DNA of 64,000 bases from an uncultured Agathobacter sp. (GCA_944381555.1 CALWLL010000022.1:18135-82134); one strand, 5' to 3'; shown: positions 17,501 to 26,254, numbered from the stretch's first letter. Translations and numbers: made by a program. Notes: generated by a model not told the origin, from the letters alone.

Positions 17501-17755
17501 TATGAAGGCCGTCCAAACATCTTAGATGCGATTACAAACGGAGATTTCCAGTTAATCGTAAACTCTCCTGCCGGAAAAGAGAGCGTGCATGACGACAGTT
17601 ATCTGCGCAAAGCTGCAATTAAAAACAAAATTCCTTATATAACAACTATGGCTGCTGCCAAGGCAACTGCCGAAGGAATCCGTTATATCAAAACACATGG
17701 TAATTCAAGTGTAAAATCTTTACAGGAATTGCATAGTCAGATTCACGACAAATAA
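14534..17755 (+). CDS. carB: Carbamoyl-phosphate synthase large subunit
   Basis: 1073 residues, full length. It has two homologous ATP-grasp halves, each opening with a nucleotide-fold motif (GSGPIIIGQACEFDYSG and GGGPNRIGQGIEFDYC), plus a C-terminal MGS-like allosteric domain (about 935-1060). It uses ammonia from the glutaminase subunit, bicarbonate and two ATP to make carbamoyl phosphate for pyrimidine and arginine synthesis. The small subunit carA is not adjacent, unlike in most bacteria, so it must be encoded elsewhere. AAGGAGG precedes the start. A 12 bp hairpin terminator follows the stop. Confidence 0.97.
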   Translation: MPKRNDINKILIIGSGPIIIGQACEFDYSGTQACKALRSLGYEIVLVNSNPATIMTDPETADVTYIEPLNVERLEQIIAKERPDALLPNLGGQSALNLCSELNQTGILEKYNVQVIGVQVDAIERGEDRIEFKKAMNKLGIEMARSEVAYSVEEALAIADRLGYPVVLRPAYTMGGAGGGLVYNKEELKVVCARGIQTSLVGQVLVEESILGWEELEVEVVRDADNNMITVCFIENIDPLGIHTGDSFCSAPMLTISQDVQDRLKEQAFKIVESVEVIGGTNVQFAHDPVSDRIIVIEINPRTSRSSALASKATGFPIALVSAMLACGLTLADIPCGKYGTLDKYVPDGDYVVIKFARWAFEKFKGVEDKLGTQMRAVGEVMSIGKTYKEAFQKAIRSLETGRYGLGHAKNFDTLTKEQLLKMLITPSSERYFIMYEALRAGATVDEIYDITKVKHYFIEQMKELVEEEEALIANKGSLPSDEALISAKKNGFSDKYLSQILSVSEDEIRNKRISLGVEEAWEGVHVSGTKDRAYYYSTYNAEDKSTVSDNKKIMILGGGPNRIGQGIEFDYCCVHAALALKKLGFETIIVNCNPETVSTDYDTSDKLYFEPLTLEDVLSIYKKEKPLGLIAQFGGQTPLNLAADLEKNGVKILGTSPAVIDLAEDRDLFRAMMDKLEIPMPESGMAVNVEEAIAIADRIGYPVMVRPSYVLGGRGMEVVYDEESLENYMNAAVGVTPDRPILIDRFLNHALECEADAISDGTHAFVPAVMEHIELAGVHSGDSACILPSVHISEKNVKTIKEYTRKIAEEMGVKGLMNMQYAIENGKVYVLEANPRASRTVPLVSKVCNIRMVPLATEIITSELTGNPSPVPALKEQDIPFYGVKEAVFPFNMFQEVDPILGPEMRSTGEVLGLSPSYGEAFFKAQEATQSRLPLEGTVLISVNNKDKAEVVDIAKAFHENGFKIISTGSTHKLITESGIPAEKIKKLYEGRPNILDAITNGDFQLIVNSPAGKESVHDDSYLRKAAIKNKIPYITTMAAAKATAEGIRYIKTHGNSSVKSLQELHSQIHDK

Positions 17756-17768
17756 ATATTGTTAAAAC

Positions 17769-19118
17769 ATGAACTCCGGTGCCTTCACCGGAGTTCACGT
17801 TTTGTATACATGTGGACAAATTACCCGTGACTATATCGTTTCTAACGAATACGGCGACCTGATTTCTTCCTATGTGCCGATTTATGACTCGGAAGGTAAA
17901 GTTGTTGCAGTGTTAGGCTGTGATTATGACGCCAGCGATATAAAAGCAAAGCTTGGAATCATCACAGCAATCTGCGTAGGCTGCGCTGCCGGGTTTTTAG
18001 TTATTGCCGCAGCCATTGTTTATTTATTTATCTCAAAAATCACAAAGAATATTGTTCTTATCAATGATAAAATCTTTGACTTAGTAAACAATGAAGGAGA
18101 CTTAACACAGAAGCTGGATATTCATTCCGGAGACGAATTAGAATTAATCGGAAATAATGTAAATTCCCTGTTAGAGTATATCCGCCGCATTATGTTAAAT
18201 ATCTCCAGCAATTCCTTAGAACTAAAGGGTTCTTCCGAAGTTGTATCTGATAATCTCAGAAATGCAGAAATGAACATTACGGAAGTCTCCGCTACAATGG
18301 AAGAGATGTCTGCCGGTATGGAAGAAACCTCTGCAAGCATTATTGAGATTACCAATTCTGTCCACGAAGTATACAATGCGATTAACGAAATCAATGAAAA
18401 GGCTTCCGTAAGCGCAGAACAGGCATATACCGCAATGGAGAAAGCTGTCAGAATTTACGAAGACTCTATTTCTGCACAGAATGCCGCAAAAGAAAAAACA
18501 ACTGCCATATCATCTGAGGTTACTGAAAAGGTAGAGAAATCCAAGTCAGTGAAAGAAATTGAAGAATTGACAGACAGCATTTTAAACATTGCTGACCAGA
18601 CAAATCTTCTTGCACTGAATGCTTCCATAGAAGCAGCAAGAGCCGGCGAGGCAGGTCGCGGTTTTGCCGTAGTTGCTGATGAAATTGGTAAACTCGCACA
18701 GGATTCTGCTAATTCTGCCACACGCATCCGTCAGGTCAGCGCGGAAGTTATTGAAGCTGTTGAACAGCTTGCAGACGCTTCAAAGGATATGATCTCCTTT
18801 ATTGATGAAACTACAATGGGAGGTTTTTCTTCTCTTCAGGATACCTCTTACAGCTACAAAGAAGATATTCATCAGATGTCTGTGACCATGCAGGATTTTA
18901 CCGCTTCCTGTGAAGAGTTAAAGAGCAACATGGATAATATCAAAGAAAGTATTGAAGCAGCTAATATTGCAGTAGAGGAAAGCGCAAAAGGCATTAGTAA
19001 CGTATCTGAAATATCCGTAAGCCTTACCTCCAGCGTAAGTGATATTCAGGAAAAAGCAAATGGCAACATGAATATCGCAGGTATGCTGAATAACGAGGTC
19101 AACCGCTTTAAATTATAA
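17769..19118 (+). pseudogene. 5'-truncated methyl-accepting chemotaxis protein
   Basis: The 449-codon frame encodes the end of an extracellular dCache sensor ([18 protein letters not shown]), one membrane helix (about 58-82), a HAMP-like linker and a complete signalling domain with the hairpin tip [27 protein letters not shown]. The first membrane helix and most of the sensor (roughly 230 residues) are missing. The only available ATG lies inside the carB terminator stem and has no ribosome site. The gene therefore seems to have lost its 5' end by a deletion that placed it against carB. It would signal to a CheA kinase if intact. An internal start producing a soluble or single-pass receptor cannot be excluded. 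Confidence 0.75.
17770..17804 (+). terminator. carB terminator
   Basis: Perfect 12 bp stem TGAACTCCGGTG/CACCGGAGTTCA with a 4-base loop (17770-17797), followed by CGTTTTG. It occupies the position where the following chemotaxis gene would have to begin. Confidence 0.85.
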
Positions 19119-19170
19119 TGAATAACCATAAGAAATCTAAAAGAGGCTGAAAAAGAGCAGTCCTCTAATA

Positions 19171-19222
19171 AAGGGGAGAGGTTTTACATAGAAATCATCT
19201 ATGGTAAAGTCTCTCCTTTTTT
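19171..19222 (+). terminator. Terminator after the chemotaxis pseudogene
   Basis: GGAGAG/CTCTCC outer stem with inner CATAGA/TCTATG, followed by six Ts. A wider pair GCTGAAA/TTTCAGC flanks it. Confidence 0.7.
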
Positions 19223-19263
19223 GGGCTTTCAGCTCAATATCTCACTTTTTTTAGATAAATATA

Positions 19264-19293
19264 TTGACTAATATTCCGATAACATGATAGCAT
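19264..19293 (+). promoter_or_regulatory. Possible promoter of the DegV gene
   Basis: TTGACT (19264-19269), an 18-base spacer and TAGCAT (19288-19293), about 40 bases upstream of the start codon. Confidence 0.4.
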
Positions 19294-19334
19294 ATATTCG
19301 GTTTTGAAAATAATAAGAAAAAAGGAGATCCCAA

Positions 19335-20171
19335 ATGCTAAGAATTTTAGTAGATACCTCTGCTGATTACACCATAGAAGAATTAGAGGAGCGCAATATA
19401 GAGCTTGTATCGCTCAACATTGTAGTTGATAACGCCAGCTATCGTGATATTAAGGATATTACACGAGGCGAAGTATATGATATTTTGATTAATCAAGGCA
19501 AATTTCCGAAAACATCACAGGCATCGCCGCAGGATTTTTTAGAAATATTTGAAGATGTAAAAGAAAAGGGAGATTCTATGGTAGTTCTGACACTTTCTTC
19601 TGCCTTAAGCGGAACCTATCAGAGTGCCACTCTAGCCAAAAGTATGGCAGAATATGATGACATTTACATTGTTGACTCACTGTCTGCCACCTATGGAATC
19701 CGTCACCTTGGAGAATATGCGTGTGCATTGCGAAAGGAGGACTTGGATGCTTCTGCTATCGCAGAACGCTTAGAAGAGATTAAATCCCGTATCGTTATTC
19801 TTGCTGCCGTTGATACATTAGAATATCTCTGCAAAGGCGGTCGTGTGAGCAAAACTGCTGCTACAGTAGGAGAATTGGCAAACATCAAACCGCTGATAAC
19901 CGTAACTGAGGAAGGCAAGGTGCAGGTAATCGGCAAATGTCTTGGCCGCAACAAAGCGCTTGCAACCCTTATCAAGAATATCAGCACTTATGAGATAGAT
20001 GAACACTTTCCGGTATATTCCATCTATGCTTATGGTGAAGAAAATACCATCAAACTGGAAGAAAAGCTTTCTGCGTTAGATATTCACTGCTCAGAACGTC
20101 TTCAGATTGGTGCGACGATTGGAGTTCATGTTGGTCCCGGCGCTTACGGTGTAATCTTTATCCGTAAATAA
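19335..20171 (+). CDS. DegV family fatty-acid-binding protein
   Basis: 278 residues, the normal length for DegV/FakB proteins. Family motifs are visible: the N-terminal VDTSADY, KTSQASPQDF, TLSSALSGTYQSA, VDTLEYLCKGGRVS and a C-terminal IGVHVGPGAYG. FakB proteins bind a fatty acid and present it to the kinase FakA for acyl-phosphate formation. No fakA is adjacent, so the exact partner is unknown. AAGGAG precedes the start. It is flanked by terminators on both sides, hence monocistronic. Confidence 0.9.
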   Translation: MLRILVDTSADYTIEELEERNIELVSLNIVVDNASYRDIKDITRGEVYDILINQGKFPKTSQASPQDFLEIFEDVKEKGDSMVVLTLSSALSGTYQSATLAKSMAEYDDIYIVDSLSATYGIRHLGEYACALRKEDLDASAIAERLEEIKSRIVILAAVDTLEYLCKGGRVSKTAATVGELANIKPLITVTEEGKVQVIGKCLGRNKALATLIKNISTYEIDEHFPVYSIYAYGEENTIKLEEKLSALDIHCSERLQIGATIGVHVGPGAYGVIFIRK

Positions 20172-20228
20172 CAGCGGCTTACGATACATGGTATATAATA
20201 ATGAATTGAATAAAACAACTCGTATAAC

Positions 20229-20260
20229 AAAAGCCCCCAGCATTACGCTGAGGGCTTTCT
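20229..20260. terminator. Bidirectional terminator between degV and the BIG2 gene
   Basis: AAAGCCCcCAGC/GCTGaGGGCTTT with a 5-base loop, between two convergent genes. Confidence 0.85.
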
Positions 20261-20286
20261 TATATTCTTGATATTATCGCATTTAA

Positions 20287-22314
20287 TTAAGCAAATCTCT
20301 TCTTAGCCGCAACGATTACAACTGCACCGCCAAGTAATACCAATACTACAGGCACTACAGGAAGCATATCGCCTTTTCCGGAAATTGTAGTAACATATTC
20401 ATCAGAAACCTCAATGTCCGTTAAAGCTACTTTTTCACCTGTTAATCCAAGGTAAAGCTTTGAGCCTGAAGGAACTGTTGCTGGGAATGATGCAACTGTG
20501 CTTGCATCTCCTATCGTATATGTTGCAGTTACAGTTGTTCCGTCATACTTCACAACGATCTTACAATCTGCACCGGCTTTCATTGCTGCTGTCCAAGCAT
20601 CCCAATCTTCCGGGAATGTACGCGTAAATGTAGCGCCATCCGGTAAAGCCTCCGGAGTCTGTGTGACATCAGCATTGAACCAGCCCCATACATCTCCACG
20701 AGTGAAAATCAATTCTTTGTAATCTGCTGTGTTGAACTTATTTTCTGAATTCGTATAGATGAAATAGCATGGTGCTTCGTAAAGGTTTGTAGAAGCTGCA
20801 TCTGTTCCTTTCGCATTAAATGTAAATGTATAGGTATGACCTTTCTTTAACTCAACACCATCTGACTGTACAGATAAGAAAGCATCTACTGTAAAGTCGG
20901 CAATTGTTGACTTCTTCACTACTGTTTCCTGAGCGGTTACTTTGAATGTAACTTTTGCTTTTACATCACCGATTGCGGCTGTAATTGTAGCATTTCCGCC
21001 GCCAACTGCTGTTACAGTTCCGTTCGCATCAACTGTTGCTACTTCTTCATTCGAAGATGTCCATGTGATGGTTGTATCTTCTGTTGTATCTGCCGGATTT
21101 ACTGTAGGTACAATGTTTACAATATCGCCTTTTTCAAGTTCTGTCTTATCTACTGCTAATTTGATTTCTGTAACAGGTACTGCAGGTACGGTAATCTCTA
21201 CTGTATCTTTCATAGCTCCATCAAGTACAGAAGCTGTAATTGTTACTTTACCAGGCTTAAGGGCTGTTACTTTACCTGTTGCATCTACTGTTGCAACTGT
21301 TTCATCAGAAGATGTGTAGGTAACGGTAGTATTATCTGTAGAGGCCTTATCTGGATTTGTCAGTGTGAGTTCTGTTGAAAGCAAAGCAGTCTGACCTACT
21401 TTGATTTCCGTCTTGTCCGTTGTCACATCAACTGCTGTAATTGGATTAAGGTCTTCTAAAACTTCAAATGTACATGAATCAGAAATATCTCCACATGTAG
21501 CGGTAATTGTAACATTACCCGCAGCTACAGGTGTTACCTTACCAGTTTCATCTACTGTTGCAACTGTTTCATCAGAAGATGTCCATGTAACTTTCTCTGC
21601 AACATTGTCCGTTGTTCCTTTGAATGTATTAATTACAGTTTGGAAATCTGCTGTTTTACCCAATGTAAGCGCTTCAATCGGATTCATAATTTCAATTGAA
21701 GATGGAGCTTCCCACGAAATATCTGTTAATTTACAGCATTGTCCGGTTAAAGAAACATAGATAACATCTTCATTTGCAACCGTTTCCGGAAGTGTAATTG
21801 TACAAACTGTTTCTACATTTGCAATTGTAGATACAGCCGTTACAGTACTGCCATCACGAGTTACAACAAGCTTACAATCTGTTCCTGCAACCAACCCCGC
21901 TAAGTATGGTGTCCAGCCATTTGTCCAATCGCAATTAAGACCTCCCTCCTGAGAGCCTGTTGCACCAGAAACGCCTGCCCATCCATATATATCCGCACGG
22001 CAAACATAATGTTCACTATATCCGTCACCATTAACCTTAGCCTCATTACCACTGTAGAAAACATAAACCGGGGCATCCCAATTATCCTGTGGTAGTGTCG
22101 AATCCCAATCGGCCTGATACTGCGCCTTGAAATCAACTACATATGTTCCTCCATCGTTAATCTCAATGCCTGCTGTATGCGCTGTCCACCATCCGGTACA
22201 GTCGAGGTTATCCATTGACTGCGCATCTGCTTTTGTCGTTACCGGTGCTACCAGTAAGCTGCCGGCTACCATAACTAAGGCCATAGCGCCAGCTAAAACT
22301 TTTCTTAATTTCAT
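20287..22314 (-). CDS. Surface protein: duplicated binding module around three BIG2 domains
   Basis: 675 residues. A signal peptide (1-30) is followed by a module of about 175 residues and three BIG2 Ig-like domains (about 210-285, 290-380, 385-460; each with the TSSDETVATVD type motif). A second copy of the first module follows (about 465-635), then a membrane helix and a KKRFA tail. The two outer modules share matched blocks, e.g. DIYGWAG/DVWGWFN and LTGQCCKLTDI/LTGEKVALTDI. Their fold is unnamed by me; a carbohydrate- or ligand-binding beta-sandwich is plausible. SGKGD precedes the C-terminal helix where a sortase motif such as PKTGD is usual, so anchoring may be by membrane or by an atypical sortase signal. 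It is near a class B sortase gene. Confidence 0.8.
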   Translation of the reverse strand: MKLRKVLAGAMALVMVAGSLLVAPVTTKADAQSMDNLDCTGWWTAHTAGIEINDGGTYVVDFKAQYQADWDSTLPQDNWDAPVYVFYSGNEAKVNGDGYSEHYVCRADIYGWAGVSGATGSQEGGLNCDWTNGWTPYLAGLVAGTDCKLVVTRDGSTVTAVSTIANVETVCTITLPETVANEDVIYVSLTGQCCKLTDISWEAPSSIEIMNPIEALTLGKTADFQTVINTFKGTTDNVAEKVTWTSSDETVATVDETGKVTPVAAGNVTITATCGDISDSCTFEVLEDLNPITAVDVTTDKTEIKVGQTALLSTELTLTNPDKASTDNTTVTYTSSDETVATVDATGKVTALKPGKVTITASVLDGAMKDTVEITVPAVPVTEIKLAVDKTELEKGDIVNIVPTVNPADTTEDTTITWTSSNEEVATVDANGTVTAVGGGNATITAAIGDVKAKVTFKVTAQETVVKKSTIADFTVDAFLSVQSDGVELKKGHTYTFTFNAKGTDAASTNLYEAPCYFIYTNSENKFNTADYKELIFTRGDVWGWFNADVTQTPEALPDGATFTRTFPEDWDAWTAAMKAGADCKIVVKYDGTTVTATYTIGDASTVASFPATVPSGSKLYLGLTGEKVALTDIEVSDEYVTTISGKGDMLPVVPVVLVLLGGAVVIVAAKKRFA

Positions 22315-22368
22315 TTTCCTTATTCCTCCTTATAAAAATAGTCTACCTTTTTCCCTTAAGTATATTTT

Positions 22369-22397
22369 ATTGTAACACTTTTTAAAAAAATCGTAAA
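22369..22397 (-). promoter_or_regulatory. Promoter of the BIG2 surface protein
   Basis: On the minus strand, TTTACG (22392-22397), a 17-base spacer and TACAAT (22369-22374). A strong AAGGAGG ribosome site precedes the start codon. Confidence 0.55.
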
Positions 22398-22459
22398 TAT
22401 TTTTCTATAATATTTTAGCTTTTTGTGAACTATTTTAGCAAACTCCCTAAAAAACAAAT

Positions 22460-22488
22460 AAAAGACCCAGCAGAAAGCTGGGTCTTTT
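22460..22488. terminator. Bidirectional terminator after the sortase gene
   Basis: AAAAGACCCAGC/GCTGGGTCTTTT perfect stem with a 5-base loop, downstream of the sortase gene stop. Confidence 0.85.
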
Positions 22489-22544
22489 GGTTATTTTTTA
22501 CAAATTTACAAAAAAGCACTAAAATAATTTGTATGACTTAAGTA

Positions 22545-24440
22545 CTATTCACTTAATTCTTCCGTTGTTTCATCCGGAGCTTCCGTTGGCTCGCCTGACT
22601 CCTCCGTCGATTCGGTTGGCTCCTCTGTCGGCTCACTTGGCTCCTCCGTCGGTTCGCTTGGTTCCTCTGTCGGCTCGCTTGGCTCCTCTGTCGGCTCACT
22701 TGGCTCCTCTGTCGGCTCACTTGGCTCCTCTGTCGGCTCGCTTGGCTCCTCTGTCGGCTCGCTTGGCTCCTCTGTCGGCTCGCTTGGCTCCTCTGTCGGC
22801 TCGCTTGGCTCCTCTGTTGGCTCACTTGGCTCCTCTGTTTTTGGCGGAATCTCACTTGTGTAGCTATAACCACATGAACAAGTATGCTTCATAACGCCGG
22901 CTGTCGCAGCAGTTGCCTCTGTAACCACTTCATCTACAAATACATGCTCCGTAGAAAGAACCGCTCCGCAGCTTTCACACTTACTATGTGCATCCGCAGT
23001 TCCACCAGGTACTTCCGTATGCACATGCGGGTTCACATCTGTCAGATAATTTCCGTTGACATAACCAACACCTTTTCTTAACTGCACACGATACCAGCCA
23101 TTTTCATTACATCTTGCAAGAACCTGTACTTCCTGGCCTTTTGCCAGATAACCCATACGAACGGAATCTGCGCTCGGCTGGTTTCGGATTTTAACCCCTG
23201 TGGTCGCCCACATGGTCTGATTTATCTCCGTATATGTATATTCCTGTTCAAATCTGTCATCCGGTTCCGTATCCGGTTCTTCGGTTTCTGGTTCTTCGGT
23301 TTCCGTATCTGTGTCTGGTTCCTCCGTTTCCGGTTCCGTATCGGGATACGTTCCATCTTCATTTGGCATTACATGCTCATCTACCAGCACGGCATTTACC
23401 AGAAAGCGCTTTGTCTTATCATCCGCACAGGTTAAAAGCGTCACTGTCTTATCCTCTGCCGTTACCTCTACACCAGTCTCATGCATTGCATTGCTCTGCA
23501 ATTTCCCCAGCATGGCTTCATAGGTATTGTTCTCGTCGTAATCAACCCTGATGTAGCTAACCTCCGTTTCCTCCACGTCAAAATAGGAGAAAATCTGATA
23601 ACGATATATCATGCCGTCATATATGAGCTGAAAGTATTGATGATCCTGATAGTATCCTTCATTTTTATAGTATTTCAATTTGCCGAACATCGAAAGGTCA
23701 CGCATATTATGTCCGTAAATAATATTTCTAATATCTGAAAAATCCCATTTGTTGGTAGCCTCTAATGTAATGCTTCCACACATGGCATATACAAGGTCAT
23801 AGCGTACACGGTCGTACTCATTATTATCTGTGGAATATAAAATCGGATAACTGATGTCTTCATTTTCAAAATATATCCATCCCACAATATCTTCGTTTAC
23901 CTGTGTCTGTAGTCCCTCCAAATCAACCCATATCTGCTCATACCACTCTTTGGGCTGTTCCTGTCCGGCCGTTCCTATATCGTCTCCGGTCGGAATCTCA
24001 AGTTTATCATCCGGAACTTTTACATACTCATTCTTTATTTTTTCATAGCTTTCCTGCGATTCCTTGCTTTCGGTATAGTCCTTATAGATAGAATAGGCGC
24101 TAAACAGCAATAATCCAACACCTACGACAATCAAAAAATCATATATGAGATTATAGATGCGCTTCTTCCATCTGCGCTTTTCTTCCTCTGATGAATCCGG
24201 CACATCCTCTGGCTGTTCGATTTCCTCCGGCTCTTTTGGTCCGGCATCTTCTAAAGCCTCCTGCACAACCTGTTCTTTCGTACATTCTTCCTGTTTTTGT
24301 TCTTCCCGTTTTTGTTCTTCCTGTTTTTCCTTTTCTATCTCTTCCTGCTCTCTTTGCATTTTCAGCTTCGCCTTCAGCTCTTCTTTTAACTTTTCCGCTT
24401 CCGCCTGAAACTCAGCGTTTCTAACTTTGTTCTCTTCCAT
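22545..24440 (-). CDS. Class B sortase with SH3 domain and EPSEPTE repeat tail
   Basis: 631 residues. Order: a cytoplasmic Glu/Lys/Gln-rich coiled coil (about 8-90), a membrane helix (97-118), a sortase B-type domain (about 165-355) with catalytic His244 in YGHNM, Cys338 in LLTCADD and Arg345 in KRFL, an acidic Pro/Thr linker, an SH3b-like domain (about 408-468), a small segment with two CxC or CxxC pairs (CESC, CSC; about 488-523) and about ten TEEPSEP repeats. Ordinary sortases end at the catalytic domain, so the extracellular SH3 and proline-rich stalk are unusual and may hold the enzyme in the wall. The start at 24440 is chosen for GGAGGG; an upstream frame extension lacks a ribosome site. 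It lies divergent from a membrane protease gene and next to a surface-protein gene. Confidence 0.85.
   Translation of the reverse strand: MEENKVRNAEFQAEAEKLKEELKAKLKMQREQEEIEKEKQEEQKREEQKQEECTKEQVVQEALEDAGPKEPEEIEQPEDVPDSSEEEKRRWKKRIYNLIYDFLIVVGVGLLLFSAYSIYKDYTESKESQESYEKIKNEYVKVPDDKLEIPTGDDIGTAGQEQPKEWYEQIWVDLEGLQTQVNEDIVGWIYFENEDISYPILYSTDNNEYDRVRYDLVYAMCGSITLEATNKWDFSDIRNIIYGHNMRDLSMFGKLKYYKNEGYYQDHQYFQLIYDGMIYRYQIFSYFDVEETEVSYIRVDYDENNTYEAMLGKLQSNAMHETGVEVTAEDKTVTLLTCADDKTKRFLVNAVLVDEHVMPNEDGTYPDTEPETEEPDTDTETEEPETEEPDTEPDDRFEQEYTYTEINQTMWATTGVKIRNQPSADSVRMGYLAKGQEVQVLARCNENGWYRVQLRKGVGYVNGNYLTDVNPHVHTEVPGGTADAHSKCESCGAVLSTEHVFVDEVVTEATAATAGVMKHTCSCGYSYTSEIPPKTEEPSEPTEEPSEPTEEPSEPTEEPSEPTEEPSEPTEEPSEPTEEPSEPTEEPSEPTEEPSEPTEEPSEPTEEPTESTEESGEPTEAPDETTEELSE
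22617..22838. repeat. Tandem 21-bp coding repeat, about ten copies
   Basis: A 21-base unit encoding seven residues (TEEPSEP) is repeated head to tail about ten times inside the sortase gene. Copies differ by a few silent changes (cgcttgg/cacttgg, gtcgg/gttgg). Such arrays expand and contract by slippage, so the stalk length may vary among strains. Confidence 0.9.
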
Positions 24441-24536
24441 ACTCCCTCCGAACAAAAGATATCTCATTGCAAAACTTCTTTCGATTCTCTGATTTGTTAA
24501 TTATATACCACCTTACAGTTCTTTGCAAACACCCAC

Positions 24537-24565
24537 TTGCAATATCAAAGAAAATGGTTGATAAT
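24537..24565 (+). promoter_or_regulatory. Promoter of the membrane serine protease
   Basis: TTGCAA (24537-24542), a 17-base spacer and GATAAT (24560-24565), 31 bases ahead of the start codon. Confidence 0.5.
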
Positions 24566-24595
24566 TTCTATAAGCAAATACACATGGAGGTCCTC

Positions 24596-26236
24596 ATGGA
24601 AGATACCTTTCCAAAGAAAAATATACGAAAAATCGTACTTCTTGTCCTAAGTACAGTGATTGCTCTGGCATTAGGTGCAGGTTTATTTATGATATCCCCT
24701 TTATTTGCTGTGGAAACAGCACAAAAGAACATTACCATGGAGGCAGGAGAACGAGTTAAATTTGCTCCTTCCGAATTTTTGGATGGCGCGGATTGGTGCG
24801 TAAACATGTCCTTTATAGATGATTCTGCGGTAAACTATAAAGAAGTGGGCGAGTACCCAATCTATATCTATCATGGCTTTCAAAAGTATACCGCTTATGT
24901 CAGGGTGGAAGATACTACCGCCCCTTCTTTAACATGCAATATTCGGAATATCACTATCCAAAAGGGGGATTCTATTACCGTTAATACCATTGGCATGAAA
25001 GCAGATGACAATACCGGCATTGACCGTCTTCTTTTCTTTCATATTTCTGCTGAGAAAATCCATGTGGAAGGTGAAAAGGAAGAAGATTCTGCATATACGG
25101 AAAGCCTTTACTTAAAGGGAAGAGACATCTGGACAGAAGACTACACCTTTGAACATGGCGGTCTTTATACCATTACCGTATGTGCAATGGATGCCTACAA
25201 CAACACCTCTTACTTATCCGTAAATGTTACGGTAGAAGAACCGCCCGTACTTGAAGCCGAGGAAAAAATCTACCTTGCAACCGGTCAGACTATTGATTTT
25301 GCAGATTATATAGAGGTATGGGATTTTATGGAACCGAAATATAGCGCAGAAGATGTCGTGATTGACTCCTCAGCGGTAGATATGTCTAAAACGGGAGAGT
25401 ATCAGGTCACCTATACCGCAACTGACAGTTACGGATTAAGCACACAGGCCTCTACCACCGTGTGCGTTCATACTGCGGCAGAATTGCAGGAACTGATAAA
25501 CACACATGAGATTAACAAAGATGACAATATTATAATCGGTGCATACAACCTTTATGACAGCGGCTATTACGAAGAAAATAACCCTGCCCTTATCCAGCAG
25601 GCCATGCTCCCTGCGATTGTTCATATTGAGAATGATGATAATTACACCTTCGGCAGTGGATATATTCTGAAGATTGACGAAGATTATGTCACAATTGCCA
25701 CAAACGACCATGTAATTATGGGTGATTATGCACCTAGTGTTACATTTTATGATGGAACCGTCTGTCAAGCTGTCGTTATTGCAAAGGATGCCCGGGAGGA
25801 TATTGCTTTTCTGCAAATTCCACTCGCACAAAACAGCGATGAGTACTTTCTTAGCCGCGAATACGCAGAGTCCCTTCGTACCGTACATATCAATGAAGGA
25901 TATTGGAATGCATTGGAAAATGAAAGCAGAATAGATATCTGCTATAACTGTATTGATGAAAACGGGGAAGTCTGGCAGAGTGCAGTCGGATATATGGTTT
26001 ATAAAGAAGCCACACGCACATGGAATGAATATGAAAATATCAACGAATGTATCATTTCTATGTCCCCTGTAGGCGGCACCTCCGGCTCGGCCATCTTTGA
26101 TGGTCACGGAAGACTTATTGCTATGGTTCGCGGATATACGGAATATGACACATATACCGAGACCGTTGCGGTGCCACTGGGTGAAATCTTAGATTACTAT
26201 GAGATGGTTTTTCATGAGAAGCTGCAATATCAGTAA
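24596..26236 (+). CDS. Membrane-anchored trypsin-like serine protease with Ig-like domains
   Basis: 546 residues. A short cytoplasmic N terminus, a membrane helix (about 12-36), two or three extracellular beta-sandwich (Ig/cadherin-like) domains (about 37-290) and a C-terminal trypsin-like protease domain (about 310-546). The catalytic triad is visible as His in TNDHVI, Asp in AREDIAFLQI and Ser in GGTSGSAIF. The order is that of HtrA-like proteases, but with the protease at the C terminus and no PDZ domain. The start at 24596 follows GGAGG; upstream in-frame ATGs lack one. It is divergent from the sortase gene, which suggests that both act on surface proteins. It has its own promoter. Confidence 0.85.
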   Translation: MEDTFPKKNIRKIVLLVLSTVIALALGAGLFMISPLFAVETAQKNITMEAGERVKFAPSEFLDGADWCVNMSFIDDSAVNYKEVGEYPIYIYHGFQKYTAYVRVEDTTAPSLTCNIRNITIQKGDSITVNTIGMKADDNTGIDRLLFFHISAEKIHVEGEKEEDSAYTESLYLKGRDIWTEDYTFEHGGLYTITVCAMDAYNNTSYLSVNVTVEEPPVLEAEEKIYLATGQTIDFADYIEVWDFMEPKYSAEDVVIDSSAVDMSKTGEYQVTYTATDSYGLSTQASTTVCVHTAAELQELINTHEINKDDNIIIGAYNLYDSGYYEENNPALIQQAMLPAIVHIENDDNYTFGSGYILKIDEDYVTIATNDHVIMGDYAPSVTFYDGTVCQAVVIAKDAREDIAFLQIPLAQNSDEYFLSREYAESLRTVHINEGYWNALENESRIDICYNCIDENGEVWQSAVGYMVYKEATRTWNEYENINECIISMSPVGGTSGSAIFDGHGRLIAMVRGYTEYDTYTETVAVPLGEILDYYEMVFHEKLQYQ

Positions 26237-26254
26237 AAGAAGACCCGGATACTG

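Noticed and set aside
22617-22838. Possible CRISPR array
   Set aside because: The 21-base units are directly adjacent without spacers and keep the reading frame, so this is a coding tandem repeat.
22529-22894. Plus-strand repeat ORF (PLSARLA repeats) and a second minus-strand repeat ORF
   Set aside because: Both are other-frame shadows of the EPSEPTE coding repeat in the sortase gene; neither has a ribosome site.
25436-26107. 223-codon ORF antisense to the serine protease
   Set aside because: The sense frame has clear protease motifs; the antisense frame has no recognisable domain and no ribosome site.
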